Assembly: GCA_934647305.1 (NCBI GenBank)
Contig: CAKUFI010000083.1
Span: 1-11,179, forward strand
DNA length: 11,179 nt
Direction of reading: 5' to 3'
DNA from: an uncultured Clostridia bacterium
GTDB lineage: Bacteria; Bacillota; Clostridia; Christensenellales; Aristaeellaceae
The position numbers were made by a program, and so were the translations under genes. This document shows, piece by piece, positions 1 to 7,504 of this stretch. Every line of letters starts with the position of its first letter. The stretch's first letter is position 1. The notes beneath the pieces are model-generated. The model had not been told where the DNA came from and did no database searches. It saw only the letters and a list, made by a program, of their open reading frames with translations.

Positions 1-176
1 GCTGAAATCTAAGAGATTTCCGGGCGCAAAAACTGCAAGGAAACGCTTTTTTCTCTGGAAAATGGGATTTTCCGGCGAAAAAATCGCCCCGTGCCCACCG
101 TACATGCCGCTGGGCACGATTGAAAGTTCGAAAGGGCTGCGGCCCTCTCGAGCTCTCCCGAGTTTTTTGACAGTCT
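1..176. other. Intergenic stretch with several small inverted repeats
   Basis: I see no convincing coding frame here. Perfect short inverted repeats follow one another: 4-10 with 14-20 (7 bp, 3-nt loop), 57-63 with 67-73 (7 bp, 3-nt loop), 90-97 with 111-118 (8 bp) and 133-137 with 142-146 (5 bp). A 4-bp stem at 147-150/159-162 is followed directly by six T residues (163-168) and could be a weak plus-strand terminator. The gene it would serve lies left of the window. The stretch ends in a motif, TTTTTTGACAGTCTGAG (163-179), that recurs inverted at the right end of the window. Confidence 0.45.
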
Positions 177-207
177 GAGCCGCCCCCTGAAAAGGGGCGG
201 CTCTTTC
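177..207 (+). terminator. Intrinsic terminator of a gene upstream of the window
   Basis: A perfect 10-bp GC-rich stem, 177-186 pairing with 194-203, has a 7-nt loop and is followed by TTTCGTTT. It precedes the sugar-transport operon. It therefore most likely ends a plus-strand transcript from outside the window and insulates the operon. Confidence 0.75.
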
Positions 208-220
208 GTTTGAGTGAAAC

Positions 221-300
221 GTTTGAATATGGCGCATTTCGTATATTTAAGTTAATATTGTTTCGTATTGTGCTGATGTTAACTCATACTGTTACGCAGC
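221..300 (+). promoter_or_regulatory. Putative promoter/operator region of the sugar ABC operon
   Basis: This AT-rich stretch lies between the upstream terminator and the first permease gene. A possible -10, TAATAT, is at 253-258, but no good -35 sits at the right distance. The octamer TTTCGTAT occurs twice in direct orientation (237-244 and 261-268), 24 bp apart. GTTAA (251-255) is mirrored by TTAAC (279-283). Such repeats are compatible with binding of a carbohydrate-responsive regulator, but no specific family can be named. Promoter location is inferred mainly from position. Confidence 0.3.
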
Positions 301-326
301 GCGCAGAACATCATTTCAGAGAGCGG

Positions 327-1247
327 GTGAACGGTTTGCAGAAGGCGAAGCTGTCGGCGCGAAAGAAGAGCGAATACCGGGCGGCGTATCTGATGATCGC
401 ACCGGTCGTCATCGGCATTGCGGTGTTTTTCATCGTGCCGACGATCTGGTCTGTCCTCCTTTCGCTTACAGAGGGGCCGGACTACATTACCTACGAATTC
501 GTCGGCCTGAAGAACTACAGAACCCTGTTTGCCGCCGGGTCGGACATGTGGCAGGAGCTGCTCAACACGGTGTACTACGCCTTCGTTTCGGTCGGCGTGA
601 GCATGGTGATCAGCGTGCTGCTGGCGAATGCGCTGAACCAGGACATCAGGGGGCAGTCGCTGTTCCGCGTGATTTACTTCCTGCCGTCGGTGACGATGGC
701 GGCGGCCGTCGGCATGGTGTAGCGCTCGCTGCTCAACTCGCAGTACGGCGTGGTAAACCAGGCGCTCAAGGCGCTCGGAATCAACGGGCCGAAGTGGCTG
801 ACCGACCCGAGCTTCATGATGCTGGGCGTGATCATCGTAGGCGTGTGGTCCTCGGTGGGCTACAACATGATCATCCTGCTGGCGGGGCTGAAGAACATCC
901 CGCGCGGCTACTACGAGGCCGCGATGATCGACGGGGCGACCAGCGGCCAGCAGTTCCGCAAGATCACCGTTCCGCTGCTTTCTCCGGTGCTGTTCTTCGT
1001 CTCGATCACCTCGCTGATGGGCGGCTTCAAGGTGTTCGACATCATCTATACGCTTGCCGGCTCGGGAAGCACGGCTGATAAATTCATGCGCTACTATCGC
1101 ACGATGGTCTACGGCATATACGAAAAGGGCTTCCTGTATCACAGCCTGGGCATCGCGTCGGCGGAGGCCGTGGTGCTGCTGGTGATCATACTGGCGCTCA
1201 CGCTCGTTCAGTTCAAACTGCAGAGCAGGTGGGTGCACTATGAATAA
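327..1247 (+). pseudogene. Sugar ABC transporter permease (MalF/UgpA type), interrupted by in-frame amber codon
   Basis: This is the first inner-membrane permease of a carbohydrate ABC importer (binding-protein-dependent transport family). Translation from GTG 327 (TTG 210, ATG 276 and TTG 336 are alternatives) gives a basic N-terminus, KLSARKKSEYR, then TM1 (YLMIAPVVIGIAVFFIVPTI). The frame runs intact to TAG at 720-722 (codon 132) and continues unchanged to TAA at 1245-1247. The sequence reads AAAVGMV-stop-RSLLNSQYGVVNQ; relatives normally have Trp at this point, so a single TGG to TAG change explains it. The downstream part keeps the EAA loop that contacts the ATPase (YYEAAMIDGA, about residue 197 of the restored protein). 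With read-through the protein would be 306 aa, the normal family length. GTG 750 could open the second half but has no ribosome-binding site. The result is a recent pseudogene, a suppressed gene or an assembly error; everything else looks functional. Confidence 0.85.
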
Positions 1248-2091
1248 GAGAGGCGGAGGGCGTATGCAGAAAAAGATCCGCGCCGGTCGCGCATTGCTGT
1301 ACATCATACTCGTGTTCTGGGCGGTGTTTATGATCATGCCGTTCGCATGGATGCTGCTGACCAGCGTGAAGACCCAGCCGGAGGCGATGAAGGTGCCGAT
1401 CGTCTGGCTGCCGAAGAATCCGCAGTGGAAGAACTACGTCGATGTGCTGCAGAAGTACCGGTTCGCGTCGTATTACAAGAACACCGCGTTTGTGACGGTG
1501 ACCACGGTGATCTTCCAGCTGATGACCTGCTCGATGGGCGCCTACGCCTTCGCGCGGCTGGACTTCCCGGGCAAGAACGCGATTTTCCTGGTCTGCATGA
1601 CGGTGCTGATGGTGCCGACGCAGATGATCATCATTCCGCGCTTCATCATGACGATGAGGCTGGGATGGCTGAACTCGTTCGCCGGAATCATCATTCCGAA
1701 TCTGCCGAGTATCTACGGCGTGTTCTTCCTGAGGCAGAATTTCATGACGCTGCCCAGGGAGCTTGACGAGGCGGCGATGATCGACGGCTGCAGCTTCTTC
1801 GGCATCTACTGGAGGATCCTGCTGCCGCTGCTGAAGAACGGCCTGATCGCGTTCGGCGTGCTGACCACGCTGTGGAGCTGGAACGAGATGCTCTGGCCGC
1901 TGATCGTCACCAGCAAGCAGAGCCTGTACGTGCTGTCGATCGCCCTGGCCAACATGCAGGGGCAGTACGCGCAGAAGATTCCCACGCAGATGGCGGCGGG
2001 CGTGCTGGCGATGGCGCCGATGCTGCTGGTCTTCCTGATCGGTCAGAAGCAGATGCTGGAGGGCATCGCGCTGTCCAGTATCAAGGCGTAG
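1240..2091 (+). CDS. Sugar ABC transporter permease (MalG/AraQ type)
   Basis: This is the second membrane permease of the importer; it pairs with the MalF-type subunit to form the translocation pore. The 283-aa protein has a basic N-terminus, TM1 at about residues 19-41, several further hydrophobic spans and a conserved EAA loop at about 174-190 (ELDEAAMIDGCSFFGIYW), then a typical C-terminus ending SSIKA. ATG 1240 overlaps the end of the preceding gene by 8 bases, which suggests translational coupling, and has AGGTGGG upstream. ATG 1264 (275 aa), with GGAGG at 1255-1259, is an almost equal alternative. The stop is TAG, followed soon by another stop, so amber acts as a real stop here. No ATPase gene is present; such systems commonly share a MalK/MsmX-like ATPase encoded elsewhere. 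The substrate cannot be told from sequence. Confidence 0.93.
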   Translation: MNKRGGGRMQKKIRAGRALLYIILVFWAVFMIMPFAWMLLTSVKTQPEAMKVPIVWLPKNPQWKNYVDVLQKYRFASYYKNTAFVTVTTVIFQLMTCSMGAYAFARLDFPGKNAIFLVCMTVLMVPTQMIIIPRFIMTMRLGWLNSFAGIIIPNLPSIYGVFFLRQNFMTLPRELDEAAMIDGCSFFGIYWRILLPLLKNGLIAFGVLTTLWSWNEMLWPLIVTSKQSLYVLSIALANMQGQYAQKIPTQMAAGVLAMAPMLLVFLIGQKQMLEGIALSSIKA

Positions 2092-2143
2092 TCTTTCCCC
2101 TGAACAAGGGTGAACGATAAAAAAGTATGGAGGTGTCTGTCTC

Positions 2144-3358
2144 ATGAAGAAACTGTTGGTACTGGTACTGGTTCTGCTGCTGGCCCTGGGTTCGACCGCT
2201 TACGCCGCAGTTGAGCTGGAGATGAACTACTGGATGAGTGAACAGGACGAGGGCATTTTGCCCGCCATCGAGGCGTTCAACGCGTCTCAGGACGAAATCG
2301 TGGTCAACGCGAGCTCCATTCCCTGGTCGCAGTACTGGGACAAGCTGGTCGTCGGCCTGCCGGCCGGCAGCGCGCCCGACGTGTTCTCGATCAACGCGCT
2401 GAACGTCGTGGACTATGCCCGCAACGGCTATCTGCTCGACATCACCGATCTGTTTGAGTCCGGCGCGGTGGACGTGACCAAGTATCCGGCTCACACGGTC
2501 GCGACCCACACGGTGGACGGCGTCCTCAGGGGCATTCCGAGAGACTTCGACGCCATCGCCGTCTACTACAACAAGACCCTGTTCGACGAGGCGGGCGTGG
2601 AATACCCGAAGGACGGCTGGACGTGGGACGAGTTCATCGAGACCGCGAAGAAGCTGACCAACCCCGACGCGGGCGTCCACGGCTGCTCCATCGCGGCCAA
2701 CGGCCAGGCGTTCGGCTATGACTACATCTACGGCAACGGCGGCATGCTCTTCGACGAGAACGGCATGTGCGTCGTGAACACACCGGAGAACGTCGAGGCG
2801 TTCCAGAAGCTCCACGACGCGATCCATGTGGAGAAGATCTCCGCGACCGTCGAGGAGCAGGTCGAAATCGCCAAGAACGTCCGCTTCCTGTCCGGCACCG
2901 ACGCGATGACATTCGACGGCAGCTGGAACATGGCGACCTATCAGGAGGCCTACGGCGACATGCTGGGCGTCGTTTCCCTGCCGATCATGAAGGAAGCCAC
3001 CACCATCTCCCACTCCCTGAGCTGGGTGGGCGCGGCGACGACCAAGCATCCGGAAGAGGTCAAGAAGTTCCTGACCTATCTGGCGGGCTACGAGGCGCAG
3101 GCGCAGGCTGCTCAGGCGGTCATTCCGGCCTATGAGGGCACGCCCGAGCTGTGGGCGGCGAAGTTCGCGGATTACAACACCGACGCGTTCCTGGGCCCGA
3201 TCGCCAGCGGCGCGGCGCATCCCCTGCCGGCGGCGAACAAGAACGTCCAGCAGATCTTCGCGCGCTTCAACGACTACATGACCGAAATGCTGTCCACCGG
3301 CGACATCGAGGCCAACCTCGCGGCGATGGAGGCGGAATTCAACGAGCTGCTCAAGTAA
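2144..3358 (+). CDS. Extracellular sugar-binding protein of the ABC importer (family 1)
   Basis: This binding protein captures the carbohydrate outside the membrane and delivers it to the two permeases encoded just upstream. The 404-aa protein starts with MKK and a hydrophobic core, and has a signal peptidase I site after AYA (about residue 21 or 22). Family features follow: an N-terminal lobe beginning ELEMNYWM, the APDVFSINA segment near 80, the hinge-like GIPRDFDAIAVYYNKTLFDEAG near 130-150, and GWTWDEFIETAKKLT near 160. The start is fixed by GGAGGTG at 2129-2135. Oddly, no cysteine sits at the cleavage site, so it is not a lipoprotein, unlike most binding proteins of monoderm Bacillota. 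It is also the last gene, whereas the binding protein is often first. The ligand is unknown; an oligosaccharide or sugar derivative is a reasonable guess. Confidence 0.93.
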   Translation: MKKLLVLVLVLLLALGSTAYAAVELEMNYWMSEQDEGILPAIEAFNASQDEIVVNASSIPWSQYWDKLVVGLPAGSAPDVFSINALNVVDYARNGYLLDITDLFESGAVDVTKYPAHTVATHTVDGVLRGIPRDFDAIAVYYNKTLFDEAGVEYPKDGWTWDEFIETAKKLTNPDAGVHGCSIAANGQAFGYDYIYGNGGMLFDENGMCVVNTPENVEAFQKLHDAIHVEKISATVEEQVEIAKNVRFLSGTDAMTFDGSWNMATYQEAYGDMLGVVSLPIMKEATTISHSLSWVGAATTKHPEEVKKFLTYLAGYEAQAQAAQAVIPAYEGTPELWAAKFADYNTDAFLGPIASGAAHPLPAANKNVQQIFARFNDYMTEMLSTGDIEANLAAMEAEFNELLK

Positions 3359-3401
3359 GCTGAATTCACATCAGGCGCTGATACAGACCATACCATAAGG
3401 C

Positions 3402-3440
3402 CGCCCCGCAGGCTCCAGCGATCCTGCGGGGCGCTTTGGA
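3402..3440 (+). terminator. Terminator of the sugar ABC operon
   Basis: A perfect 11-bp GC-rich stem, 3402-3412 pairing with 3423-3433, has a 10-nt loop and sits 43 bases after the stop of the binding-protein gene. The following tract (CTTTGGATT) is short in U, so termination may be leaky, but the position and stem strength fit. Confidence 0.7.
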
Positions 3441-3445
3441 TTATC

Positions 3446-3479
3446 AAAAAGGGGCTGTGAGTGTTCCGGGGAAGCCCCT
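3446..3479 (-). terminator. Second (distal) terminator for dnaE
   Basis: On the minus strand, AGGGGCT (3479-3473) pairs with AGCCCCT (3456-3450) across a 16-nt loop and is followed by TTTTT (3450-3446). It lies directly behind the proximal dnaE terminator and probably acts as a backup between two convergent transcription units. Confidence 0.5.
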
Positions 3480-3524
3480 AAAAAACGGAGAAACCAGCCG
3501 CTCTCACGTATGGCGGCTGGTTTC
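3480..3524 (-). terminator. Proximal terminator for dnaE
   Basis: A perfect 12-bp stem, 3490-3501 with 3513-3524, has an 11-nt loop. Read on the minus strand it is followed by CCG and six T residues (3485-3480). It lies about 70 bases beyond the dnaE stop codon. Confidence 0.75.
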
Positions 3525-3591
3525 GTGTTCTATTCGGCGGCAGCAGCCGGCTGTCGGCCCTGCCGACCGCTCGATAGCCTGAGGCGCGCGG

Positions 3592-6500
3592 CTATTTCAT
3601 CACGACGTTTTCGGGGCCGAGGTACTCGCGCAGAGAAATCAGATCGACCGCCTCACTAACCCACAGCTCGCGCGGCGCCTGATAGGCCTTGCCCTCGTCG
3701 GCCACATAGAAGGTCACGACGTAGCTGCCGGGGGTCTTGACCAGCAGATCGGCGGCCTGCCCGCGCTGGAAGGCGTTTTTCACGCGCAGATACAGCCGCT
3801 TGGGCTTGGGCGCAGGCCTGGAGACAGGCTCGACCGCACCGGAGACAGGCGCGTCGTATGCAGGCAGCGCGGGCGGAAGCGGCTGCGCGTCCGGGCCCAG
3901 CTCCGCGCCGTGGCGAAGCGGCTCGACCGAGTCCACGATCAGCTTGGGCGCGTCGTCCTCGCGGATGGACAGCTTACCTCGCAGCAGCAGCGGCTCGTCG
4001 GAGGCCAGCGCCCCGCGGAATCGCTCAAACACGCGCGGGAAAACCAGCGCCTCGGTGGAGCCGAACAGATCCTCCAACGTGACGAAGGCCATCATGTCGC
4101 CCTTGCGGGTAGCCTTCATCTTGCGCTCGGTAATCAGGCCGCCCATCGCGGCGCTCATGCCGTCGAAGGAAAGCCCTTTATCGGGGTACTCCTCGGCGAG
4201 GGAGGACAGAAAGCCCGCGTTGACCTCCAGCTGGGACAGCTCCTCGCGGAACTCGTCGAGCGGGTGGCCGGTGATGTACACGCCGGTGACTTCCTTCTCC
4301 ATGTCGAGCAGCGCCTTGGGCGGCAGCTCCTTCAGGTCAGGCAGCGGCGGCGGGGGCACGTCCACGTCCATTTCGCCGAACAGGGACAGCTGACCCTCGA
4401 TCACCGACTTTTTTCGCTTGCTGACCCCGTCCATCACGCCCTCGAATACGGCCAGCTTCTGCGCGCGGTTGCCGGGCAGGGTATCGAACGCGCCCGACTT
4501 GATCAGGCACTCGACGGTGCGCTTGGTCATCTGTTCGCAGCTGACGCGCTCGGCGAAGTCGTACAGATCGGCGAAGAACCCGCCGCGCTTCACCTCCTGC
4601 ACGATGGCGGCGATGGCGTTCGTACCCACGTTCTTGACCGCGCCCAGGCCGAAGCGCACCGCGCTCACGCCGTCCTGCACGTCCACGCTGAACTTTTCGC
4701 CGCTGCGGTTGATGTCCGGCGGGAGCAGCGAAATGCCCTTTTTGCGCAGGTACTGGATGTAGAAGGCCACCTTGTCGGTGTTGTCGGTAAAGGAGTTCAT
4801 CATGGCCGCCATGAACTGGGCGGGATAGTGCACCTTGAGCCAGGCGGTCTGCAGGGCGACCACGGCGTAGCCCGCGGCGTGCGGCTTGTTGAAGGCGTAG
4901 CTGGCGAAGGCGGTCATTTCCTCGAAGAGGTGCTCGGCCACCTGCTCGGACACGCCGCGCCGCACCGCGCCGGGCACGTCGATTGAGCCGTCCGGGTTGA
5001 GCTTGCCGTGGATAAAGTACTCCTTCTCCTGCGCCATGACGTCGTGCTTTTTCTTGGCCATGGCGCGGCGCACCAGGTCGCTTCGGCCCATCGAGTAGCC
5101 GGCCAGATCGCGCACGATCTGCATGACCTGCTCCTGATAGACCATGCAGCCATAGGTGACGGACAGGATCGGCTTGAGCTTGGGATCCTCATACTGAACC
5201 GATTCGGGGTTCTGCTTGCCCGCGATAAAGCGCGGTATGGACTCCATCGGGCCGGGGCGGTACAGCGAAATCGCGGCGATGATGTCCTCGAAGCAGGCCG
5301 GCTTCATGTTGGCCAGGAACTGGCGCATGCCTCCGCCCTCCATCTGGAACACGCCGTCGGTCTCGCCCTCCGAGATCATGTCGTAGACCGCCTTGTCGTC
5401 CATCGGGATGTCCTCGGGGGTGAGGTGCTGCCCGGTGGCCTCCTCGATCATGCGCAGGCTGTCGCCGATAACGGTCAGCGTGCGCAGGCCCAGGAAGTCC
5501 ATCTTCAGCAGGCCCAGGTGCTCCAGCGTATCCTTGGGGAACTGGGTGGTAATCACGTCGTCGTTGGTCTGCAGGGGCACGTATTCATACACCGGCCGGC
5601 TGGTGATCAGCACGCCCGCGGCGTGGGTGGAGGCGTGCCGGGGCATGCCCTCCAGCTTTTTGGCGGTGTCGATCAGGCGGCGCACGCTGTCGTCGTTCTC
5701 ATACGCGCCGCGCAGCTCGCTGCTCACCGAGAGCGCCTTGTCCAGCGTCATGTCCAGCGCGAAGGGGATCATCTTGGACACCGCGTCCACTTCGGCGTAG
5801 GTCATGTCCAGCACGCGGCCCACGTCGCGCACCACCGCCTTGGCCGCCATGGTGCCGAAGGTGATGATCTGCGAGACGTGATCGGCCCCGTACCGCCTGG
5901 CCACGTAGTCGATGACCTCGGCGCGGCGCTCATAGTCGAAGTCGATATCCAGATCGGGCATGGACACGCGCTCCGGGTTCAGGAAGCGCTCGAACAGCAG
6001 GTCGTACTTGAGCGGGTCGATGGCGGTGATGTCCAGTGCGTAGCAGACGATCGAGCCTGCGCCGCTGCCTCGCCCCGGACCGACCAGTATGCCGTTTTTC
6101 TTGGCGAAGTTCACATAGTCCCACACGATCAGGAAGTAGTCCACATAGCCCATCTTCTCGATGACGCTCAGCTCGTACTCCATGCGCTCGCGCGCGTCAG
6201 TGCGGTCGGGGGCGTAGTGGCGGGCGAGGCCCTCCTCGGCCAGGCGGCGCAGGTATCCCTTCGCGGTTTCGCCCTCCGGCAGCGGAAAGGAAGGCAGGTG
6301 CACGTGCGAGAAGTCGAACTCCACCTGGCAGCGCTCGGCAATTTCGACCGTGCGCTCGATCGCCTCGGGCAGCTCGGGAAACAGCGCGCGCATTTCGTCC
6401 TCGCTCTTGACGTAGAGCTGGTCGGTCTCCATGCGCATGCGGTTCGTATCCGAGAGCGTCTTGCCGGTCTGGATGCACATGAGCACCTCCTGCGCCTCGG

Positions 6501-7131
6501 CGTCCTCGCGGTGCAGGTAGTGGCAGTCGTTCGTGGCCACGAGCGGTATGTCCATCTCCCGCGCCAACCGGATCAGCGGCCCCAGCACGCGCTTTTCCTC
6601 GGCCAGGCCGTGATCCTGTATCTCCACGAAGAAATTTCCCCGGCCGAACAGGTCGAGGTATCTCTGCGCCATCTCGCGCGCCTGCTTCTCCTGGCCGCTG
6701 AGCAGCAGCTTGGGCAGGTCGCCCGACAGGCAGGCCGACAGCGCGATCAGGCCCTCGTGATGCTCGGCAAGCAGCTTATAGTCGATGCGGGGCTTGTAGT
6801 AAAAACCGCGCGTAAAGCCCTGCGAAACCATGTAGATCAGGTTCTGATAGCCCGTCTGATTCTCGCACAGCAGGATCAGGTGGCTGTAGTCGCGGCTCAT
6901 GGCAGTTCTGTCGTCCATGTCCGGGCACACGTACACCTCGCAGCCAATCACCGGGTGGATGCCGCGCTTCTTCGCCTGCTCGTAAAAGTCCACCACGCCG
7001 TACATCGCACCGTGATCGGTAATGGCGCAGTGCTCCATGCCCAGTTCCTTGACGTAGTCCAGCAGCGGGCCGATCCGGTTCGCGCCGTCCAGCAGGCTGT
7101 ATTCGGTGTGCAGATGCAGGTGTGCAAACAT
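3592..7131 (-). CDS. dnaE: DNA polymerase III alpha subunit DnaE
   Basis: This is the catalytic subunit of a family C DNA polymerase, synthesising DNA in the cytoplasmic replisome or in repair. The 1179-aa protein starts MFAHLHLHTEYSLLDG, matching the family N-terminus. The frame is open to 7236, but the extra codons lie upstream of the promoter, and AAGGGGA precedes ATG 7131. The PHP domain (about 1-210) keeps all nine predicted metal ligands: H6, H8, D15, H40, E65, H84, C134, D202 and H204. The polymerase core follows: GPGRGSGAGS at 351-360, the catalytic pair D393 and D395 in MPDLDIDFD, and the third Asp, D545, in KMDFLGLRTLT. QLSLF at 914-918 matches the beta-clamp-binding consensus. An OB-fold (about 990-1065, MGGLITERKMKATRKGD) and a C-terminal domain complete it. 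I see no intein or frameshift; the stop is TAG. Bacillota often also have PolC, so whether this is the main replicase cannot be told here. Confidence 0.97.
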   Translation of the reverse strand: MFAHLHLHTEYSLLDGANRIGPLLDYVKELGMEHCAITDHGAMYGVVDFYEQAKKRGIHPVIGCEVYVCPDMDDRTAMSRDYSHLILLCENQTGYQNLIYMVSQGFTRGFYYKPRIDYKLLAEHHEGLIALSACLSGDLPKLLLSGQEKQAREMAQRYLDLFGRGNFFVEIQDHGLAEEKRVLGPLIRLAREMDIPLVATNDCHYLHREDAEAQEVLMCIQTGKTLSDTNRMRMETDQLYVKSEDEMRALFPELPEAIERTVEIAERCQVEFDFSHVHLPSFPLPEGETAKGYLRRLAEEGLARHYAPDRTDARERMEYELSVIEKMGYVDYFLIVWDYVNFAKKNGILVGPGRGSGAGSIVCYALDITAIDPLKYDLLFERFLNPERVSMPDLDIDFDYERRAEVIDYVARRYGADHVSQIITFGTMAAKAVVRDVGRVLDMTYAEVDAVSKMIPFALDMTLDKALSVSSELRGAYENDDSVRRLIDTAKKLEGMPRHASTHAAGVLITSRPVYEYVPLQTNDDVITTQFPKDTLEHLGLLKMDFLGLRTLTVIGDSLRMIEEATGQHLTPEDIPMDDKAVYDMISEGETDGVFQMEGGGMRQFLANMKPACFEDIIAAISLYRPGPMESIPRFIAGKQNPESVQYEDPKLKPILSVTYGCMVYQEQVMQIVRDLAGYSMGRSDLVRRAMAKKKHDVMAQEKEYFIHGKLNPDGSIDVPGAVRRGVSEQVAEHLFEEMTAFASYAFNKPHAAGYAVVALQTAWLKVHYPAQFMAAMMNSFTDNTDKVAFYIQYLRKKGISLLPPDINRSGEKFSVDVQDGVSAVRFGLGAVKNVGTNAIAAIVQEVKRGGFFADLYDFAERVSCEQMTKRTVECLIKSGAFDTLPGNRAQKLAVFEGVMDGVSKRKKSVIEGQLSLFGEMDVDVPPPPLPDLKELPPKALLDMEKEVTGVYITGHPLDEFREELSQLEVNAGFLSSLAEEYPDKGLSFDGMSAAMGGLITERKMKATRKGDMMAFVTLEDLFGSTEALVFPRVFERFRGALASDEPLLLRGKLSIREDDAPKLIVDSVEPLRHGAELGPDAQPLPPALPAYDAPVSGAVEPVSRPAPKPKRLYLRVKNAFQRGQAADLLVKTPGSYVVTFYVADEGKAYQAPRELWVSEAVDLISLREYLGPENVVMK

Positions 7132-7165
7132 GCTCGCAGATTCCCCTTCGCGCTCGTTTTTGTCA

Positions 7166-7195
7166 ATTATACCATACTTCCCGCCCCGATGTCTA
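7166..7195 (-). promoter_or_regulatory. dnaE promoter
   Basis: On the minus strand, TAGACA (7195-7190) and TATAAT (7171-7166) are separated by 18 bp. TGG just before the -10 makes it an extended -10 element. Transcription should start near 7158, giving a leader of about 27 bases before ATG 7131. It lies just beyond the terminator of the adjacent small-peptide unit. Confidence 0.75.
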
Positions 7196-7212
7196 GCGCC
7201 GCCCGGAAGCGC

Positions 7213-7249
7213 GTAAAAACAATCCCGGCCGCGCATCAGGCGGTCGGGA
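7213..7249 (-). terminator. Terminator of toxin mRNA, copy A
   Basis: The stem 7223-7232 with 7240-7249 is 10 bp with one A-C mismatch on the minus strand, and has a 7-nt loop. Read leftwards it is followed by TTGTTTTTA (7221-7213). It would end the minus-strand transcript starting near 7591, giving an mRNA of about 375 nt that spans the whole antisense gene. Confidence 0.6.
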
Positions 7250-7285
7250 CGTATCTTTACACAGAATAAAATTTCTTCTGCCCAG

Positions 7286-7314
7286 TTGACAGCGGTTTTC
7301 TCCGGTGCTATAAT
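7286..7314 (+). promoter_or_regulatory. Promoter of antisense RNA, copy A
   Basis: Perfect TTGACA (7286-7291) and TATAAT (7309-7314) are separated by the ideal 17 bp. It points right, against the toxin transcript, with a start expected at about 7321. Both boxes match the consensus, so this should be stronger than the toxin promoter of the same copy, as expected for an antitoxin RNA. Confidence 0.85.
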
Positions 7315-7320
7315 GTCCTC

Positions 7321-7410
7321 AGGAAGGGATGACGCTTTTGGTACGGCTTCTCCCCTCTGCGTTGAAGGGTGCCGTCATCCGGTTAGCGTTGGATGGCGGC
7401 TTTGCTTTTT
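7321..7410 (+). ncRNA. Predicted antisense antitoxin RNA, copy A
   Basis: A short RNA of about 90 nt is predicted from the consensus promoter at 7286-7314 to an intrinsic terminator. The terminator stem is 7371-7380 with 7391-7400 (10 bp with one G-U pair, 10-nt loop), followed by TTTGCTTTTT. It has no convincing ribosome-binding site and ORF. It is fully complementary to the 3' UTR of the small-peptide mRNA and reaches its stop codon (7409-7411). This tail-overlap geometry is known from the RatA/TxpA and SR4/BsrG type I systems of Bacillus subtilis. The function is inferred from architecture, not from RNA homology. Confidence 0.7.
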
Positions 7411-7504
7411 ATTTCTTCTTGTTCAGGCTGCGACCGAAGCTGATCGCTTTCAGTACAAGAGATGCAATCATTACGACCACAGAGATAATCTCGAAGTCAG
7501 TCAT
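7409..7504 (-). CDS. Small hydrophobic peptide, probable type I toxin (holin-like), copy A
   Basis: This 31-aa peptide starts MTDFEIIS, has a hydrophobic stretch at about residues 6-23 broken by K19, and ends in a basic tail (R25, then KKK at 29-31). AAGGAGGGG at 7518-7510 gives a strong ribosome-binding site seven bases from ATG 7504. The length, the MT-x-F start, the single membrane span and the lysine tail match the putative holin-like toxins related to TxpA/BsrG. Such peptides insert into the membrane and stop growth when not repressed. Twelve residues match copy B at the same positions (M1, T2, D3, F4, S8, V10, M12, I13, L16, V17, A20, S22). The ORF is transcribed from 7598-7626, and its 3' UTR is covered by the antisense RNA. 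A harmless regulatory membrane peptide is the main alternative. Confidence 0.75.
   Translation of the reverse strand: MTDFEIISVVVMIASLVLKAISFGRSLNKKK

Noticed and set aside
720..722. Programmed pyrrolysine or other recoding of TAG
   Set aside because: The site is a usual Trp position, no downstream insertion-type hairpin is evident, and TAG ends other genes here in the normal way.
548..1078. Frameshift as the cause of the broken first permease
   Set aside because: The two halves are in the same frame and the flanking residues read through without loss; only a single stop codon separates them.
279..3220. Long minus-strand frames opposite the sugar operon
   Set aside because: Shadow frames produced by GC bias; the plus strand has clear permease and binding-protein motifs.
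7204..7236. Extended N-terminus for DnaE starting at 7236
   Set aside because: The extra 35 codons overlap the promoter and the preceding terminator and match nothing in the family, which starts at the MFAHLHLHTEYS segment.
5008..7269. A 753-codon plus-strand open frame opposite dnaE
   Set aside because: It is the antisense shadow of the high-GC dnaE gene: low-complexity composition rich in His, Val, Gln, Arg and Leu, no ribosome-binding site, no family motif.
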